From contig JAHBXQ010000011.1 of NCBI GenBank assembly GCA_019636345.1, positions 1 through 64,000 on the forward strand: a DNA stretch of 64,000 nt. Reading direction: 5' to 3'. The notes under the pieces were generated by a model. That model saw only the letters and a program-made list of their open reading frames with translations, was not told the origin of the DNA and searched no databases. Made by a program: the position numbers and the translations under genes. The stretch is from Pirellulales bacterium (GTDB lineage Bacteria > Planctomycetota > Planctomycetia > Pirellulales > Lacipirellulaceae). This document shows, piece after piece, positions 18,099 through 27,187 of the stretch; positions within the stretch are counted from its first letter, which is position 1; every line of letters starts with the position of its first letter.

Positions 18099-19022
18099 AT
18101 GGATCGTTCTCTTCAGCGCACGGTGCGAAGTTCCTCGCCGTTCTTCGTACTGGTTTTCGCAGTCGCGAGCAGTCCTTCTGCAAGCAGATCCGAACAGTTC
18201 GTCTGGCTGCCGGTCGATCTCGGCTGGTCCGACTTCACGACGAACGACGATGCCGGTTACGACGAGGGTTTCGGCTCGGGCTTCAAGGTCGGGTTCGATC
18301 TGGGTTTGGAGAGCGGCCGTGAACGGGGCGCTTCGGCCGGCGAAGGGGAAGGGTACACGCAGGGGTTCAACGACGGTTGGGAGCGAACATACCAAGCTGC
18401 GTATGACTTGGCGTACGCCCTCAATGTCGATTTGGGGGTCCACAAAGGGGTCGTAGTCGGCTACGCCAGCGGTTTTGCCAAGGGCTTCGAAAGGGCTGAA
18501 CTCGATCTCCGGATCTATCTCAGCACGTTCAGCATGAATCCCGCGGGAGGCGGGGGGAGTTCCGGTTCGAGCAGCGGTGCGATTTTGACGATCGTCAACT
18601 CATGGACTAACGATCAGCTCCTGGGTGGCGATGGCTCCCCTCGAACGTACGACGCCGGTTTCAGGCAGGGAAAATCGGCGGGTTTTGACGAAGGGTCCGC
18701 GGTCGGCTACGACGAAACTTACAGTGCGGCCTTCGACGCCGCTTACGGTCCCGCTCTCGACTTGGGGCTCGTCGCCGGCGCTTCCGCCGGCGAAGTCGCC
18801 GGGGCCCGTGAAGGGTTTCAGGACGGTTACTCGCTCGGCTTCGCGGCGAGCGAGCCCGTCGGGCTCGATGAAGGATACCGCTTCTTCTTCACGGGGATTA
18901 TTTTACCCCCGCCGACTGCACGAAGCCTCGGTCTAGCGGTCTCCGTCGTCCCCGAGCCGGCAAGCGTCGGGCTTGCAAGCATCGTTCTGGGGATCGTCGC
19001 AATCAGGCGACGCTGGCGCTGA
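18099..19022 (+). CDS. PEP-CTERM protein built of two Gly/Tyr/Phe-rich repeat blocks
   Basis: A 307-residue exported protein. It ends with a PEP-CTERM sorting signal: VPEPASVG (284-291), a hydrophobic helix, and the basic tail RRRWR, so it should be handled by an exosortase. Between the signal peptide (residues 1-31) and this end lie two blocks, 54-132 and 184-262, each built of short units in which G follows an aromatic residue at four-residue steps (GFGSGFKVGFDLG). The blocks are also similar in order: WERTYQAAYDLAYALNVDLG (94-113) aligns with YDETYSAAFDAAYGPALDLG (204-223), ten of 20 identical. A Gly/Ser-rich linker separates them. An internal duplication is the simplest reading. Function unknown; a surface or matrix role fits. 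Confidence 0.8.
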   Translation: MDRSLQRTVRSSSPFFVLVFAVASSPSASRSEQFVWLPVDLGWSDFTTNDDAGYDEGFGSGFKVGFDLGLESGRERGASAGEGEGYTQGFNDGWERTYQAAYDLAYALNVDLGVHKGVVVGYASGFAKGFERAELDLRIYLSTFSMNPAGGGGSSGSSSGAILTIVNSWTNDQLLGGDGSPRTYDAGFRQGKSAGFDEGSAVGYDETYSAAFDAAYGPALDLGLVAGASAGEVAGAREGFQDGYSLGFAASEPVGLDEGYRFFFTGIILPPPTARSLGLAVSVVPEPASVGLASIVLGIVAIRRRWR

Positions 19023-19100
19023 CTCGCCCTTCAATTTCTCCGCAGCGCTTGTAGGATGTTGGGCAATTGCCTGCGCCTGAAGCTTGACGGGAGAATCACC

Positions 19101-20777
19101 ATGCGTTTTCGCTCGCAGGACGTCGCGTGCGGCGCCGCCTGTCTGGCCGTTGTCGTCCTGGCGGCGCTACCGGCTTCGGCCCAGTCGCCTGCCGAGGCGA
19201 GTCCCAACGAGGGATTGCCGGGTTTCGACGGCTATCATCGCCCGATGACGACCCGCTCGCCCGAAGCCCAACGGTGGTTCGACCAAGGGCTGCAGCTCCT
19301 GTACGGGTTCAACCACGACGAAGCGATCCGTTCGTTCCACCGGGCCGCGGAACTGGACCCCGACTGTGCGATGGCCCACTGGGGGGTCGCGTACGCCCAT
19401 GGGCTGCACATCAACAACCCGGTGATGACGCCCGAGCACAGCGATCTGGCGTTTGCCGCCGCTAAGCGGGCCGTCGCCGCCCTGGACGACGAAACCCCGG
19501 TCGAAGCGGCCCTGGTTCGGGCCGTGAGCGTCCGCTACGCGTCGCCGCCGCCGGAGGATCGTCGTTCGCTCGACGAGGCGTACGCCGACGCGATGGAGGC
19601 CGCGTGGCACGATTGCCCCGACGATCCCGACGTCGCGGCCCTGTTCGCCGAGGCGCTGATGAACTTGCAGCCGTGGGACCTCTGGACGGCCGCGGGCGAG
19701 CCGAAGGGACGCACGCTCGAGATCGTCGCGGTCCTCGAAAAACTGCTCCGCACGACGCCCGCCCACCCCGGCGGGAACCATTTTTACATCCACGCCGTCG
19801 AGGCCTCTCCTTGGCCGGAGCGGGCGACCGCCGCGGCCGATCGGCTTCGCGACCTGGTTCCCGGCTCGGGGCATTTGGTGCACATGCCCTCTCACATCGA
19901 CATCCGCACCGGGCGCTATGCCGCTGCGGCCGCCGCGAACGAGCGAGCGATCGCCGCCGACGAGCGGTACTTCGCCCGCGCTCCGCGCCCCGAGTTTTAC
20001 AACGTCTACTTCCTGCACAACATCCATTTCCTCGCCTACGCGGCGATGATGGAGGGCCGCTGCGAGGCGGCGCTTGCTGCGGCTCGCAAGTTGGAAGGGG
20101 TCGCCCCCGAGCCGTTTCTCCGGGAGTTCGTCGTGATCGCCGACGGATTCATGACGACGACGCTGCACGTGCTGGTGCGCTTCGGCAAGTGGGACGAGAT
20201 CCTCGCCGAGCCCGAGCCTCCCGAATGGCGACTCTTCTCGCGGGCCGAGCGGCATTACGCCCGCGCACTGGCGCTGGCGAATCTCAAGCGGATCGCCGAG
20301 GCCCGCCGCGAGATCGAACTGCTCGACGAGACGGCGGCGGGGCTCACCGACGAGTGGCTCATGGGCAACAACAAGGCGAGCGACGTGCTGGCCGTGGCCC
20401 GCACGATGGCCGAGGGAGAGATCGCGTTCCATGCGGGCGATCGGCCTCGGGCGTTCGACCTGCTGCGCCAAGCTGTCGCCGGCGAGGACGCGTTGGCGTA
20501 CGACGAACCGCCCGGCTGGATGCAGCCGGTGCGGCACGCCCTGGGTGCGTTGCTGCTGGCCGACGGTCAGCCCGCCGCGGCCGAGACGGCGTACCGCGAG
20601 GACCTCGAACGTCACCCGAACAACTCGTGGTCGCTGTTGGGACTGCAGCAGGCGCTGGCCGAGCAGGGGAACGACGCGGCGGCGCGCGAAATGACCGCGG
20701 AGGTGAAGGCCGCGTGGGCTCGGGCCGACGTGGCGCCGGAGGCAAGCTGTTACTGCCGCCGCGCCGCGGAGCAGTGA
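19101..20777 (+). CDS. secreted TPR-repeat protein
   Basis: A 558-residue protein. The ATG at 19101 is chosen because it gives a signal peptide (FRSQDVACGAACLAVVVLAA, then an ASAQ cut) and has a GGGAG run upstream; an ATG at 19056 would add a non-signal leader. After the signal come tetratricopeptide repeats, starting with the pair AQRWFDQGLQLLYGFNHDEA and FHRAAELDPDCAMAHWGVAY, and a later one near the end (ADGQPAAAETAYREDLERHP). The middle has the conserved GNHFYIHAVE and HLVHMPSHID segments of a common but unassigned TPR family. It should bind protein partners outside the cytoplasm. It ends 28 bp before the end of the converging run of minus-strand genes. Confidence 0.82.
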   Translation: MRFRSQDVACGAACLAVVVLAALPASAQSPAEASPNEGLPGFDGYHRPMTTRSPEAQRWFDQGLQLLYGFNHDEAIRSFHRAAELDPDCAMAHWGVAYAHGLHINNPVMTPEHSDLAFAAAKRAVAALDDETPVEAALVRAVSVRYASPPPEDRRSLDEAYADAMEAAWHDCPDDPDVAALFAEALMNLQPWDLWTAAGEPKGRTLEIVAVLEKLLRTTPAHPGGNHFYIHAVEASPWPERATAAADRLRDLVPGSGHLVHMPSHIDIRTGRYAAAAAANERAIAADERYFARAPRPEFYNVYFLHNIHFLAYAAMMEGRCEAALAAARKLEGVAPEPFLREFVVIADGFMTTTLHVLVRFGKWDEILAEPEPPEWRLFSRAERHYARALALANLKRIAEARREIELLDETAAGLTDEWLMGNNKASDVLAVARTMAEGEIAFHAGDRPRAFDLLRQAVAGEDALAYDEPPGWMQPVRHALGALLLADGQPAAAETAYREDLERHPNNSWSLLGLQQALAEQGNDAAAREMTAEVKAAWARADVAPEASCYCRRAAEQ

Positions 20778-20805
20778 GGCGGCCGAACTTGCCGGCGGGT
20801 TCGCA

Positions 20806-22947
20806 TCAAAACCGATCGAGCCCGTCCAGCCACCGGGCGATGATCCCCCGCGACTGGAGGTCGAGCATCCCGGCGCGGTCGATCGTGGCGCGGCGCGTGG
20901 TCTGGCTCACCGGGTATCCCGCTTCGATCAAGCGGACCGCGTCGCGGCGCACCAGCGCCGAGAAGGGAGAGTTCTCGGTCGCGATCATCAGCACCGCCAG
21001 CGGCGCGCCGGGGGCGTTCTCGGGGACCTTCGCGGTTCGAGGCAGCGGCGCTGCGACCGCCGCAACTCCGGCCAACCGGCCGCGCATCTGCAGTGCGAGC
21101 GAAAGGGCCATCTGCCCCCCCTTCCCCTCGCCGGCGACGACGATCCGCCGCGGGTCGACGCCGAACCGGCTGGCCGCCAGGGGCAACAGTCGAGCCAGAT
21201 ACTCCGCGTCGTCCCCCGACCAGCCCGCTTCATCCCCCGGTTCGGCGAGCACCAGCGCGACTTGCGCTCGACCAAGCGCCGCGCGCCAGGAGCGAGCGAG
21301 TTCCTGCGTGACCTCGGGGTCGCTCCCCCCCAGCCACAACAACAGTCCCGGCGCGCCTGCCGAAGCTCCCATGGCCGGCGGCGCGAGTCCGCGAGCCGTC
21401 ATCGGGAACTCGGGGAGTTTGAGCTCGACGAGCGCAATCTCGTCGCTGGCCGCTGCGTTGTCGGTTCCCAACTCGGCCGCGGCCGGCATATTGCTCGCGG
21501 AGAGCAGATCGGTCGGCAAGGGGGCGAGCTGCACGCGGTACTCGCTCGTCTCGCCGGCTCGAACTGCCGCGACGGTCGTCTCCTTGCCGGCGGGCAGGGT
21601 CGCGAGCGCGTTCGCCGCGTCGGCCGCGTCGGCAATCGTCGCGTCGTTGATTTTCGTCACGCGATCCCCCGGCAGCAGGCCCGCCCGGGCCGCGGGACTG
21701 TCGGGCCACGCGGCGCGGATTGCGACTCCCGCGATCGCCGTGTCGAGTTTCACTTCGTCTGCGGCAGGATTTTCGTCCTTATCCTTGTTCCCCGGCTCGG
21801 TTTGAACGTTGGGGACCGAGTCGCCGCGCTGCGGCAGCACGCCCAAGAACCCTTGCTGGTACGGGGGCAGCTTGGCGACGAGCGTGACGCGGGTGTCAAG
21901 CTCCTCGGCGTCGTCTCCCTGCCCGCGGCGCACTCGCACCGAGAGCGAGTCCCCGGCGTACCGGGGAGCCACTTCCGTCCGCAGTTGGATCTGGGTCGAG
22001 ACGGCCCGCCCGTCGACCGCGACGACAAGATCGCCGGATTGCCAACCCGCCGTCTCGGCGGGCGAGCCGGGCCAGATCGAGGTGATCCGCGGCTCGGCAG
22101 CATGGGGGCTCCCTTCGGTCATGCCGATCCCCAGCACGCCGCGCCGCAACTCCCCCGCGGCGATCCAGCGGTCGAGCTGTCCGACGACCGTCTCCAACGG
22201 AATCGCAAATGCGATGCCCGAGTCGTAATACTCAACGCCCGCGACTTCGCTCGTCTCGGCCATCGGCCCGCCGGGACCGGGAGGGGCCATCGGCACGAGC
22301 ACCCCCAGCACGCGCCCGCGGAGGTCGACGAGGGGACCGCCGTAGTTCGCCGCCGAAACTTTGGCGTCGGTCTGAATCGCCCGACCGAGTTGCCGCCCTA
22401 GGGCGCTCACGACGCCGACCGACAGGTTCACGCGCTGCGGATCGAATGTGCGTCCCAAGGCGATCGCCCACTGGCCGACGCGCACCTCGTCCAGCGGCGC
22501 CGGCTCGGCGACCGGCAACTCGAGCCCCGCGGGGAGGTCGATCTTAAGCAGCACCAGCATCCGGTTGTCGTCGCGTCCGACGAGCTCCGCGGGCCGTTGG
22601 GTTCCGTCGGGAAGCCGTACGAGGATCGACGACGGATTCTGGGCGAAGCCGAACGCGCTCGACACGATGTAGCCGTCGCTCCGCACCGCCAAGCCGGTGG
22701 TCGGGCCCTGGGCGAGCACCCGGTCGTCGACTTGCTCGAGCCCGCCGATGGTGCGAACCTGCAGAACCGTCGGCGCCATCCGCCGGGCCGCGGCCTGCAG
22801 CGCCTGCTGCTCGGCGTCGGAGAGCTCGTCGCTCGCCTGCGCCGGCGCGGCCGTCGCGACAAGCAACGCGATGGTCAGGGTCCGCAAGACGAGGAGCGAA
22901 CGAGCCCCGTTCAGCAAAGGATGTTGCAGGCTGCGAGTTCTCGGCAT
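20806..22947 (-). CDS. inactive HtrA-like protein with PDZ domains and an alpha/beta-hydrolase-like end
   Basis: A 713-residue exported protein; the ATG at 22947 gives a signal-type N-terminus, whereas an upstream TTG at 22974 is less likely. Residues about 50-230 follow the S1C (HtrA) protease pattern, but all three catalytic positions are replaced: the histidine by F99 (GYIVSSAFGF), the aspartate by M130 (NRMLVLLKI) and the serine by Y202 (SAANYGGPL). Two PDZ domains follow (about 260-345 and 390-490). The C-terminal 200 residues look like an alpha/beta hydrolase whose nucleophile elbow reads GEGKGG, with glycine in place of serine. It is the last gene of the run. A scaffold or substrate-binding role is more likely than catalysis. 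Confidence 0.8.
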   Translation of the reverse strand: MPRTRSLQHPLLNGARSLLVLRTLTIALLVATAAPAQASDELSDAEQQALQAAARRMAPTVLQVRTIGGLEQVDDRVLAQGPTTGLAVRSDGYIVSSAFGFAQNPSSILVRLPDGTQRPAELVGRDDNRMLVLLKIDLPAGLELPVAEPAPLDEVRVGQWAIALGRTFDPQRVNLSVGVVSALGRQLGRAIQTDAKVSAANYGGPLVDLRGRVLGVLVPMAPPGPGGPMAETSEVAGVEYYDSGIAFAIPLETVVGQLDRWIAAGELRRGVLGIGMTEGSPHAAEPRITSIWPGSPAETAGWQSGDLVVAVDGRAVSTQIQLRTEVAPRYAGDSLSVRVRRGQGDDAEELDTRVTLVAKLPPYQQGFLGVLPQRGDSVPNVQTEPGNKDKDENPAADEVKLDTAIAGVAIRAAWPDSPAARAGLLPGDRVTKINDATIADAADAANALATLPAGKETTVAAVRAGETSEYRVQLAPLPTDLLSASNMPAAAELGTDNAAASDEIALVELKLPEFPMTARGLAPPAMGASAGAPGLLLWLGGSDPEVTQELARSWRAALGRAQVALVLAEPGDEAGWSGDDAEYLARLLPLAASRFGVDPRRIVVAGEGKGGQMALSLALQMRGRLAGVAAVAAPLPRTAKVPENAPGAPLAVLMIATENSPFSALVRRDAVRLIEAGYPVSQTTRRATIDRAGMLDLQSRGIIARWLDGLDRF

Positions 22948-22983
22948 CGGCTTCGTCCGCTGGTTGTTCGGCAAGATCGGCGG

Positions 22984-24039
22984 TCACTTGTCCGCGGATA
23001 GCACGAGGTCCGCCAATTCGCCGTCGCGCAGCACCGAGAACCGCACCTCGTCGCGGCGGTCGATCCGGCGGAGAGCCTCGACAACCGCGGTGCAGGAAGC
23101 AGTCGGTTCTCCCGCGACGAACACGATCAAGTCGTCGCGCCGCAACCCTGCCGCGGCGGCCACCGACCCCCCTTGCACGGCGTCGACGAAGGGGGGCGTA
23201 CGGGCGAGCAGATTCGGCACCAGCACGATTCCCAGGTCGGCCAGCGTCAGCGGCTCCTCGGGCGCGAGGGCCAGTTCCCCTTCGTCGATCGCCCGACCCG
23301 CGATAATCGCCTCGACCGAGCCGACCCATGCCTCGGCAGGGAGCGCGTAGTTGAGCCAGGCGCCCGTCACGCGGCTCCGCAACTCCTTCCCCAGCACCCC
23401 CAACAGCCGGCCCCGCCAATCGACCAAGGCTCCCCCCGCAGCGCCCGGGTTGTTGGCGTGCAAATCGAGCAGATACGCCTGCCCCTGATAGTTGGATTGA
23501 AACGCTCCGCGCCGCGCTTCGAGCGGGGCCACCGCGGCGATCACTCCCTGCATGACGCTCGCCGGTTCGTCCCCCGCGGCGATGCCGTAGAGATTGCTCA
23601 CCGCCAGAACCCGATCGCCGGGCGAAGCGGTTGCTTGTTCGTTCAGGTCGAACCACTCGATCGGCTCGTCGCCGACGTCGACCTTCAGCACGGCCAGTTC
23701 GAGCACCGGATCGCTCCCCACGAACTTGGCCGATAGGCGGCGCCCGTCGTCGAGCACGGCGACCACGTCGTCGGTGTCGAGCACGTAGCTGAGCGCCGTG
23801 AGGACATGCCCCTCGCCCGAAACAAGCACGCCGGTCTGGTACGCCTCCAGCTCGCGCAACCCCCCCGCGCCGTAGATCTTGACGACCTTGCGCTGCGTGC
23901 CGCGAATGACGCGGTAGGGAGAGACGGCCTCGGCATGCGCAGCGATCGACGCCCCTGTTCCCCACGTCACGACGAATGCCGCCAGCATGCGCAACAGCGC
24001 CCCGCGCCGCTCCGCCCCGCTTGGATTGCGCAGGCTCAT
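22984..24039 (-). CDS. inactive HtrA-like protein with one PDZ domain
   Basis: A 351-residue exported protein. The ATG at 24039 has a strong GAAGGAG site eight bases upstream, inside the end of the preceding gene, and gives a signal peptide (MLAAFVVTWGTGASIAAHA). The S1C fold is clear, but the catalytic histidine is S84 (VLTALSYVL), the aspartate E114 (PVLELAVLKV) and the serine A201 (NPGAAGGALV), so it cannot act as a serine protease. A single PDZ-type domain follows (about 250-345), starting near LADLGIVLVPNLL. It begins 4 bp after the catalytically complete HtrA protein, so the two are almost certainly co-translated or coupled. Likely a regulator or binding partner of that protease. Confidence 0.82.
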   Translation of the reverse strand: MSLRNPSGAERRGALLRMLAAFVVTWGTGASIAAHAEAVSPYRVIRGTQRKVVKIYGAGGLRELEAYQTGVLVSGEGHVLTALSYVLDTDDVVAVLDDGRRLSAKFVGSDPVLELAVLKVDVGDEPIEWFDLNEQATASPGDRVLAVSNLYGIAAGDEPASVMQGVIAAVAPLEARRGAFQSNYQGQAYLLDLHANNPGAAGGALVDWRGRLLGVLGKELRSRVTGAWLNYALPAEAWVGSVEAIIAGRAIDEGELALAPEEPLTLADLGIVLVPNLLARTPPFVDAVQGGSVAAAAGLRRDDLIVFVAGEPTASCTAVVEALRRIDRRDEVRFSVLRDGELADLVLSADK

Positions 24040-24043
24040 CAGC

Positions 24044-25828
24044 TCACTCCTTCGCGGGCTGGGAGGCGAGGGGAACTTCAAACTGCTCGATCTCGAGGGC
24101 GGTGAACTCCGCCCCCCCCGAGCGAATCATCCAACGATGCGGGAGCCGTCGCCCGCCGACGTCGCGGAAATCGGAGAAGGAAACTTGGCACGGATCGGCG
24201 TCGTCGCGCAAATACGACTCCAAACCCACAAGATCCCCCGTTTCGTCGCTGAAATAAAATCGCGCCTCCACCCCGGCGTAGAACCCGCGGAGGCAGTCGA
24301 GCGGGGTCCCGTCGGGTCCCTGCGGCACGCGGCCCAGGTAAACCGTCTCGCCGAAGGTGCGAAGCCCTTCGTCGAGGATGCGTTGCCAGAGATGAATCGC
24401 CGCCAGCAGTCCGCCGGAACCGGGAGGACTCAACTGCCCGGAGAGGTCTTCGGCGAAGATCGCTCCGGTGACTCCCTGGGGCAGGCGGATTTCGCTCTTG
24501 TCGCGACCGGTTTGCAGCCGGAACGCCCCTCCCGCGGCGACGCGGCCGACGAGACGCCACTCATAGCCGAGCGACGCAGCCGCTTCCTCTCCGTCGCTCG
24601 CGGCAAAGCTCAACAGTTGTCGATATCGCGACCAGACGCGACGCTGCGCCTGTTGGTTGTACCAGTAGTTGGCGAAACCGCGCCGCTCGACATACCGCTG
24701 GGCCACGGCGGCGGGAAGTTCAGGCTGGGCGGCTCGCGGGCGTTTGCGAGGCGGCTTGTCCGGAGCAGGTTCGCCGGGGCCCGGCTCGCCTTCCGGAGAC
24801 TCGGCGGGCTTCTCCGCCTCGGCCTGCACCAGCGACACGAGCTCCGCCTCGTCGTGCTTGCCGGCCAGGCGAACGACTGCGTCGAACGTCTCCCCCGAGC
24901 GGCGATACCGGAGCGGCACGAGCCAATCGGGCGGGAACGTCCCCAGCACGTTTTGCAGGGCGTTGGCGTTTGTGACGTCACGATCCGCGAACCGCACGAC
25001 CTGATCGCCATAGCGGAGCCCGCGGCGGAAGGCGTCGCTCGATTCGAGGATGTCGTCCACGACGACGCCGTCTTTCTGCGTGGCGACAGTCGCCCCCAGC
25101 GAGGCATGATCGACGATTCGCCCGCTGCGCAGATGCCAGAAGAATCGCATCGCTTGATTGATCGAGATGGCGTAGCCGACCCCCACGTTCACGCGGCCCC
25201 GCTTTTCAAACGAGCCGCGGCCGTTGATGCCGATCAGCCGGCCGGCGGCGTCGAACAGCGGTCCGCCGGAGTTGCCGGGGTTGATCGCCGCGTCGGTTTG
25301 CAGGCAGTCGGTGTACTCCAACAGCGTGCCGGCCGGGTACTGGTATCGCCGTACGCCGGAAATCATGCCGTAGGTCACCGTGGGGGTGAAGTCATCAGCC
25401 AGCAAGAACGGGTTTCCCGCCGCGAAAGCCCAATCCCCGACGCGCACGACGTCGCTGTCGGCGACTTCGGCGACGGGAAAGTCGTCTCGCCCCAAGAGTT
25501 GCACGAGCGCCAAGTCCCCCACGGGGTCGATTCCCACGAGCACCGCGTCGTAGAGCCGCCCGTCGGACAGGCCGCACTTGAACGCCGGCCCGCCGCTGGC
25601 GACGACATGGAAATTGGTCAACGCAAATCCGTCGGGCGTGACCAGCACGCCCGAGCCCCCCCCCTGCCCCGAGCCGTCGAACACGGCGATGGTTGTCGCG
25701 CAGGCCCGGGCCATTGCCGCGACGCGGGCCTCTTCGGCAGCCAACACGTCGGCCGGCGGTTCGAGCGCCGCCGCAGCGGGAGCGGCGCCCGCGAGCGTCA
25801 GGCCGATAAGCAGCACAAGGTGGGTCAT
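24044..25828 (-). CDS. HtrA-like serine protease with PDZ domain, triad intact
   Basis: A 594-residue exported protein with a signal peptide (MTHLVLLIGLTLAGAAPAAA). The S1C catalytic set is complete: H74 (TNFHVV), D105 (VGDLALVQ) and S187 (NPGNSGGPL). A PDZ-type domain lies at about 225-315, then a Pro/Lys-rich linker and a unique C-terminal domain of about 230 residues with no known likeness to me. HtrA proteases degrade or sense misfolded envelope proteins. Its ATG overlaps the stop codon of the preceding gene by four bases (ATGA), and two dead relatives follow at once. It is therefore the only active enzyme in a three-gene series. An ordinary DegP has two PDZ domains and no such C-terminal domain. 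Confidence 0.88.
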   Translation of the reverse strand: MTHLVLLIGLTLAGAAPAAAALEPPADVLAAEEARVAAMARACATTIAVFDGSGQGGGSGVLVTPDGFALTNFHVVASGGPAFKCGLSDGRLYDAVLVGIDPVGDLALVQLLGRDDFPVAEVADSDVVRVGDWAFAAGNPFLLADDFTPTVTYGMISGVRRYQYPAGTLLEYTDCLQTDAAINPGNSGGPLFDAAGRLIGINGRGSFEKRGRVNVGVGYAISINQAMRFFWHLRSGRIVDHASLGATVATQKDGVVVDDILESSDAFRRGLRYGDQVVRFADRDVTNANALQNVLGTFPPDWLVPLRYRRSGETFDAVVRLAGKHDEAELVSLVQAEAEKPAESPEGEPGPGEPAPDKPPRKRPRAAQPELPAAVAQRYVERRGFANYWYNQQAQRRVWSRYRQLLSFAASDGEEAAASLGYEWRLVGRVAAGGAFRLQTGRDKSEIRLPQGVTGAIFAEDLSGQLSPPGSGGLLAAIHLWQRILDEGLRTFGETVYLGRVPQGPDGTPLDCLRGFYAGVEARFYFSDETGDLVGLESYLRDDADPCQVSFSDFRDVGGRRLPHRWMIRSGGAEFTALEIEQFEVPLASQPAKE

Positions 25829-27093
25829 TTCGTGAATCGCGCCTCCAGCAAGTGGAGCTGGTCGCCGTAGTCCAAATTCTTGCCGTAATCGACGACCAGG
25901 CGCAACCGACGCGAGCCAGCCAATTCGACGACGACGTCCTGCGGCGGAGCGACGCCGGCGATCTCGCCCGACCACAGCTTGGCGTCGTCGCCGTACACGG
26001 TCAGTTCCACTCGGCCCTGCGCCGCACAGGCCGGGTCGATCCCCGCCACGGTCGCGAACCGGGTCATTCCCGGGGGAATGTTGTACGCGATCTGCGTGCG
26101 ACTCCGCAGCGCGAGTCCTTTGGGAAATGAATCCTCGGAGGCCGCCCTGACGCTGGGGGCTCCCGCGGTCCCGTGATCGACGACCCGCAGCGGTCCGCCG
26201 TCAAAGGCTCGATCGAACCGCGGTTTGCCGAAATTCGCGATCAGCGTCGCCCCGGGGGGGAGCTCCACGAGCGGCGTCCAGCGGGCGTCGAGCGGCTTGA
26301 GATCGCTGAGGTAGGCAAGCTTTCCTGCCGAAAAGTCGGCCGACTCCGCCGCCGACAACGGGACGCGCAGCCTAAGCCCCATGGGGGTGCCGACCGCCAG
26401 TTCGCCCTCGGCAAGCACGATGGTCGCGGCGGCAAGGCTCCAACCCCCGGCGAGTCGCAACCGGCAGACCGGCTCCGTCACGGGCGCCGTCTCGCCGCGA
26501 TAGAACGCCACCGCCGCCACCTTGTCGCGCTTCACGGGGACTCGTTCGCCGTCCCAGTCGAACGCGACCTCGGTTTCGGTGACTGCTTCGACCTTGCCCG
26601 CAAGATAATCGACCGACTCTCCCCCCTTCTTGAGGACCAGCAGCACGTCCCCCGGGAGCGGATCGTTTTGGATTTTTTCCCAAGCCTCGCGGGCCGGGTC
26701 GCTCAGCGGGCCGAACGCCGCCAGTTCCACGTCGCGCGTGGAAACGGTCACGCTCTCGCGGGACCACGGCGTCTCGATGTGCACCGTGCGGTCGGCGATC
26801 GTCAGCGCCGAGGCGGGCAAGGTCGTGCCGTCGCGCAGGACGACGATGAGCTTGGCCTCCGCCCAAGCTGCGGGGCCCGCCGGCTTGGACGACAAGCGGA
26901 CGGCGAGCAGCGAGGCCGCAGGCAGCGACTGATCGCCATCGGCCGTCATGGCATCGATCCCGTTGCTGGACCACCGCACGACTTCTCCCTCGTACCGCCG
27001 CCCATCGAGCGTTTCAAAGGTCGCGGCCTCGCAGCGCAGGCCCGCCAGCGCGAGCAGGACGAACCATCCGGAGGCGAAACGGCGCAGCACCAT
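25825..27093 (-). CDS. secreted protein with C-terminal NPCBM-like domain
   Basis: A 422-residue protein that starts at the ATG at 27093 with a signal peptide (MVLRRFASGWFVLLALAGL). Residues 20-110 are beta-rich and include TLDGRRYEGEVVRWSSNGID, a small strand-rich segment that recurs in envelope proteins of planctomycetes. The last 140 residues match the look of NPCBM/NEW2-type carbohydrate-binding modules, with the RFATVAGIDPACAAQGRVEL pattern and a final lectin-like strand set. It may bind a sugar of the cell surface. Its stop codon overlaps the start of the HtrA gene by four bases, which implies linked translation. It is 94 bp after a secreted helical protein. Confidence 0.72.
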   Translation of the reverse strand: MVLRRFASGWFVLLALAGLRCEAATFETLDGRRYEGEVVRWSSNGIDAMTADGDQSLPAASLLAVRLSSKPAGPAAWAEAKLIVVLRDGTTLPASALTIADRTVHIETPWSRESVTVSTRDVELAAFGPLSDPAREAWEKIQNDPLPGDVLLVLKKGGESVDYLAGKVEAVTETEVAFDWDGERVPVKRDKVAAVAFYRGETAPVTEPVCRLRLAGGWSLAAATIVLAEGELAVGTPMGLRLRVPLSAAESADFSAGKLAYLSDLKPLDARWTPLVELPPGATLIANFGKPRFDRAFDGGPLRVVDHGTAGAPSVRAASEDSFPKGLALRSRTQIAYNIPPGMTRFATVAGIDPACAAQGRVELTVYGDDAKLWSGEIAGVAPPQDVVVELAGSRRLRLVVDYGKNLDYGDQLHLLEARFTK

Positions 27094-27187
27094 GCGACCT
27101 GGGCGGGAAGGGGGAGGCGGGGAACGACCAGCGGCCGCCACGACGTCGACGTGCGGCGCCTTGGCGGCTGTTCGCCGAGTCAGGGGA

